DNA of 7,243 nt. It comes from Neptunomonas sp. Its GTDB lineage: Bacteria > Pseudomonadota > Gammaproteobacteria > Pseudomonadales > Balneatricaceae. The notes under the pieces are model-generated. The model did not search any database. It was not told the DNA's origin and saw only the letters and a list, made by a program, of their open reading frames with translations. The first letter of the stretch is position 1. Each line of letters starts with the position of its first letter. The translations under genes and the position numbers were made by a program. This document shows positions 5,667 through 7,243 of this stretch, in pieces. The stretch spans positions 1 through 7,243 of the forward strand of contig SDWN01000747.1 of NCBI GenBank assembly GCA_004195305.1. The letters are read 5' to 3'.

Positions 5667-6511
5667 GCCTATCTAGCTGCCTGTGCTGCCCGCTCTGCAT
5701 GCACTCACTAACCGCGTCCGACAAAAGCGTCCGTTGCAGCAATGGTCACTGCTTCGACCGCGCCAAACAGGGCTACTACAACCTGCTCCCGGTGCAACAG
5801 AAACGCTCTCGCGACCCGGGAGACGACGCAGCGATGGTTGCGGGTCGGCGAGAGTTTTTAGACCAGAACCATTACCAGCCCCTCTCAGAAGCGATTAATA
5901 CCCTACTGATCTCCCACCTGCTGGAATCACAACAACCGCTACAGCTACTCGACTGCGGTAGCGGCGAAGGCTACTACAGCACCCGGCTAGAGCAGCAACT
6001 CGATCAGCGCCAGATAGCACACCAACTCATCGGCGTCGACATCTCTAAACACGCGGTCCGGGCAGCCTGCAGACGCAGCCCAAACGTCAATTGGATAGTT
6101 GCCTCCGGCAGCAAGCTGCCGGTAATGGAATCCAGCCAGGACGCGCTGCTTTGCCTGTTCGCCCCGCTCAGCAGCGCCGCCTTCCATCGCGTATTGCGCC
6201 CCGACGGACTCCTGCTCCTCGCAACCACCGGCAGCGACCATCTGCTTGAACTACGCCAGCAGATCTACCCGGAGGTGCGACGCAACGTCTTCGATCCGCT
6301 ACCCGACCTCAGCGCGCTCTTTGAACCGATCGAGCAAAAAATTGTACGCTACCAATTTAGCCTCAACAACAGTCGCAGCATCCTCCAGCTACTGGCCATG
6401 ACCCCCCACCAATGGCGCACCGACGCCGACGCCCGGCAACGCCTGCAGCTGCTGCACCAACTAGACCTTAGCGTAGACATCAACCTGCAGCTATTGCGTG
6501 CCCGCAGCTAA
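5663..6511 (+). CDS. rlmA: 23S rRNA (guanine-745-N1)-methyltransferase RlmA(I)
   Basis: SAM-dependent enzyme that methylates N1 of G745 in helix 35 of 23S rRNA in Gram-negative bacteria. The 282-aa protein has the N-terminal zinc ribbon (Cys9, Cys12, Cys25, His29 in CPLC and CSNGH), followed by the FDRAKQGYYNLLPVQ and KRSRDPGD segments typical of RlmA. The Rossmann SAM motif LDCGSGEGYY is at 96-105, then GVDISKHAVRAA. The C-terminal segment TPHQWR and DLSVDINLQLLRAR match the family end. The extra Cys6, Cys8 and Cys30 near the zinc site are unusual, but the four expected ligands are intact. The start is the ATG of the ATGA overlap with dapE; only a weak AGG lies upstream, so coupling to dapE translation is likely. 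The family paralogue RlmA(II)/TlrB is the alternative, but the close match to the E. coli-type sequence favours RlmA(I). Confidence 0.95.
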   Translation: MSLSSCLCCPLCMHSLTASDKSVRCSNGHCFDRAKQGYYNLLPVQQKRSRDPGDDAAMVAGRREFLDQNHYQPLSEAINTLLISHLLESQQPLQLLDCGSGEGYYSTRLEQQLDQRQIAHQLIGVDISKHAVRAACRRSPNVNWIVASGSKLPVMESSQDALLCLFAPLSSAAFHRVLRPDGLLLLATTGSDHLLELRQQIYPEVRRNVFDPLPDLSALFEPIEQKIVRYQFSLNNSRSILQLLAMTPHQWRTDADARQRLQLLHQLDLSVDINLQLLRARS

Positions 6512-6516
6512 CTCTG

Positions 6517-6789
6517 ATGCAACGCTTAAAGGCATTTTTACTCCGCCAAACAGACGACCCGCGACGCAACCTAAACTGGGTATCGGGCGGCGCGGTGCTG
6601 TTTTTTATCGGCCTGGGGCTGATCTTCTATGCCGAAAAACAGCTGCCGAGCTCCGTACAGCAAGAATTAACCGCGATCGTAGGACTGGCGTGCCTGAGCA
6701 GCGGCGGTATACTGGCAGCCAGCGGCTATATCAGCCTCAGCATTTTGCGAATTTTCAGGTTTATTGACGATGACTCAGACCCCAAATGA
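6517..6789 (+). CDS. Small two-helix membrane protein, unknown function
   Basis: I do not recognise the family. The 90-aa product has a basic N-terminus (MQRLKAFLLRQTDDPRRN), a hydrophobic helix at about 22-39 (GGAVLFFIGLGLIFY), a short polar loop around 40-51, a second hydrophobic stretch at about 52-80 (IVGLACLSSGGILAASG), and an acidic tail (DDDSDPK). This predicts a two-pass inner-membrane protein with both ends in the cytoplasm by the positive-inside rule. It starts 5 nt after the rlmA stop and overlaps the next gene by 20 nt, so it is very likely in the dapE operon. No clear Shine-Dalgarno is visible, which points to coupling with rlmA. Confidence 0.8.
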   Translation: MQRLKAFLLRQTDDPRRNLNWVSGGAVLFFIGLGLIFYAEKQLPSSVQQELTAIVGLACLSSGGILAASGYISLSILRIFRFIDDDSDPK

Positions 6790-7159
6790 CCGCCACCCCG
6801 ATATTGAAATCTACGTCAAACAACGCTCGGTGAAGACGCTCACCGATTGGCTGGCATCTATTTTTGAGCAGCTTGAGAGCACCGATACACGCGGGCATAC
6901 ACATCGCTTCAATGCGACCTACCAAAACGTCACCATCCCGGTGACGATAATCGAGCGGGCCGCCAAAGAGTTCAGCAGCATCTGGTTTGATTCCGCCCAA
7001 ACTCCTTGGCCACAAGACCTCGACTGCGCCCGCCAAGCCCAACAGCAGCTAAACACCGAGGTGCGCTGCATCGCATCAGGCTGGAAGGAGGGAGACGAAC
7101 CCGACGAGTGGTGGTCGATCACCACAGAGGGCGAATCCAGCATTTTATGGCAAAACTAA
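6770..7159 (+). CDS. Conserved-looking hypothetical protein, tryptophan-rich, 129 aa
   Basis: Function unknown and no domain I can name with confidence. The 129-aa protein has no signal peptide or membrane helix. It begins with a strand/helix pattern (DIEIYVKQRS, TLTDWLASIFEQL), followed by a beta-rich centre and the segment IWFDSAQTPWPQDLDCARQA (71-90). Seven tryptophans (27, 72, 80, 105, 114, 115, 127) in 129 residues is high. I have a vague memory of similar short proteins near dapE/rlmA in Pseudomonas, which should be treated as a hint only. I chose the ATG at 6770 over the in-frame TTG at 6764 because CAGG at 6756-6759 is 10 nt from the ATG and only 4 nt from the TTG. It overlaps the membrane protein gene by 20 nt and is the last gene of the apparent operon; a family B palindrome starts 9 nt after its stop. 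Confidence 0.8.
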   Translation: MTQTPNDRHPDIEIYVKQRSVKTLTDWLASIFEQLESTDTRGHTHRFNATYQNVTIPVTIIERAAKEFSSIWFDSAQTPWPQDLDCARQAQQQLNTEVRCIASGWKEGDEPDEWWSITTEGESSILWQN

Positions 7160-7161
7160 AA

Positions 7162-7178
7162 CAGCGCTAGCAGCGCTG
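7162..7178. repeat. Short palindrome at the left border of element B2
   Basis: CAGCGCT-AGC-AGCGCTG, a perfect 7 bp stem with a 3 nt loop, 2 nt after the stop of the last gene. It spans the presumed insertion border of B2, whose TA is at 7168-7169. It probably arose from the flank plus the element end. Confidence 0.4.
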
Positions 7179-7243
7179 CTAAAAGCGTTAGCGAGGCCGC
7201 CGAGACTAGGCAAAAACGACCGAAAAAGCGCAGCTTATAGGTA
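7169..7243 (+). repeat. Repeat family B, second copy (B2), cut by window edge
   Basis: From 7184 to the end, this matches B1 from 3876 almost base for base: one inserted C and three mismatches over about 60 nt, including AGCGTTAGCGAGGCCG and CGAGACTAGGCAAAAACGAC. The first 15 nt match more loosely. TA at 7168-7169 corresponds to the left TA of B1. The window stops just past the element's predicted centre, so only the left arm is visible. It has the same orientation relative to its upstream gene as B1. Confidence 0.8.

Overview
The window looks like a chromosomal segment from a gammaproteobacterium. The reasons are the rlmE-ftsH-folP cluster divergent from yhbY, an RlmA(I)-type methyltransferase, and proteins that resemble Escherichia and Pseudomonas orthologues as I remember them. 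I cannot place it below class level. Most of the content is housekeeping. I see no phage, plasmid, CRISPR, defence or tRNA/rRNA genes.

Left half, minus strand (read right to left): rlmE (23S rRNA 2'-O-methyltransferase), ftsH (membrane AAA+ zinc protease), a rho-independent terminator, and the N-terminal 120 codons of folP (dihydropteroate synthase), which runs off the left edge. yhbY, a small KH-like 50S assembly factor, starts on the opposite strand across a 393 to 417 bp gap. That gap holds two copies, in inverted orientation, of a palindromic repeat called here family A. rlmE and yhbY both act on the large ribosomal subunit.

Middle (3851-4249): a 399 bp gap after yhbY. It holds a 142 bp end-to-end palindromic element flanked by TA (family B), a perfect 10 bp-stem palindrome, and about 200 bp with nothing I recognise.

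Right half, plus strand: a 66-codon small ORF with a TTG start and a good Shine-Dalgarno, then a compact group: dapE (lysine/diaminopimelate synthesis), rlmA (23S G745 methyltransferase, 4 nt overlap with dapE), a 90-aa two-helix membrane protein, and a 129-aa tryptophan-rich soluble protein of unknown function (20 nt overlap). A second family B copy starts 9 nt after the last stop and runs off the right edge.

The genes are ordinary. The non-ordinary signal is the two families of long, centre-symmetric palindromic repeats in the gaps. Family B has TA at its ends and sits about 10 nt downstream of a stop codon in both visible cases. These look like MITE-like or REP-like non-autonomous elements, possibly adopted as 3' ends. 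I see no convincing new biochemical system.
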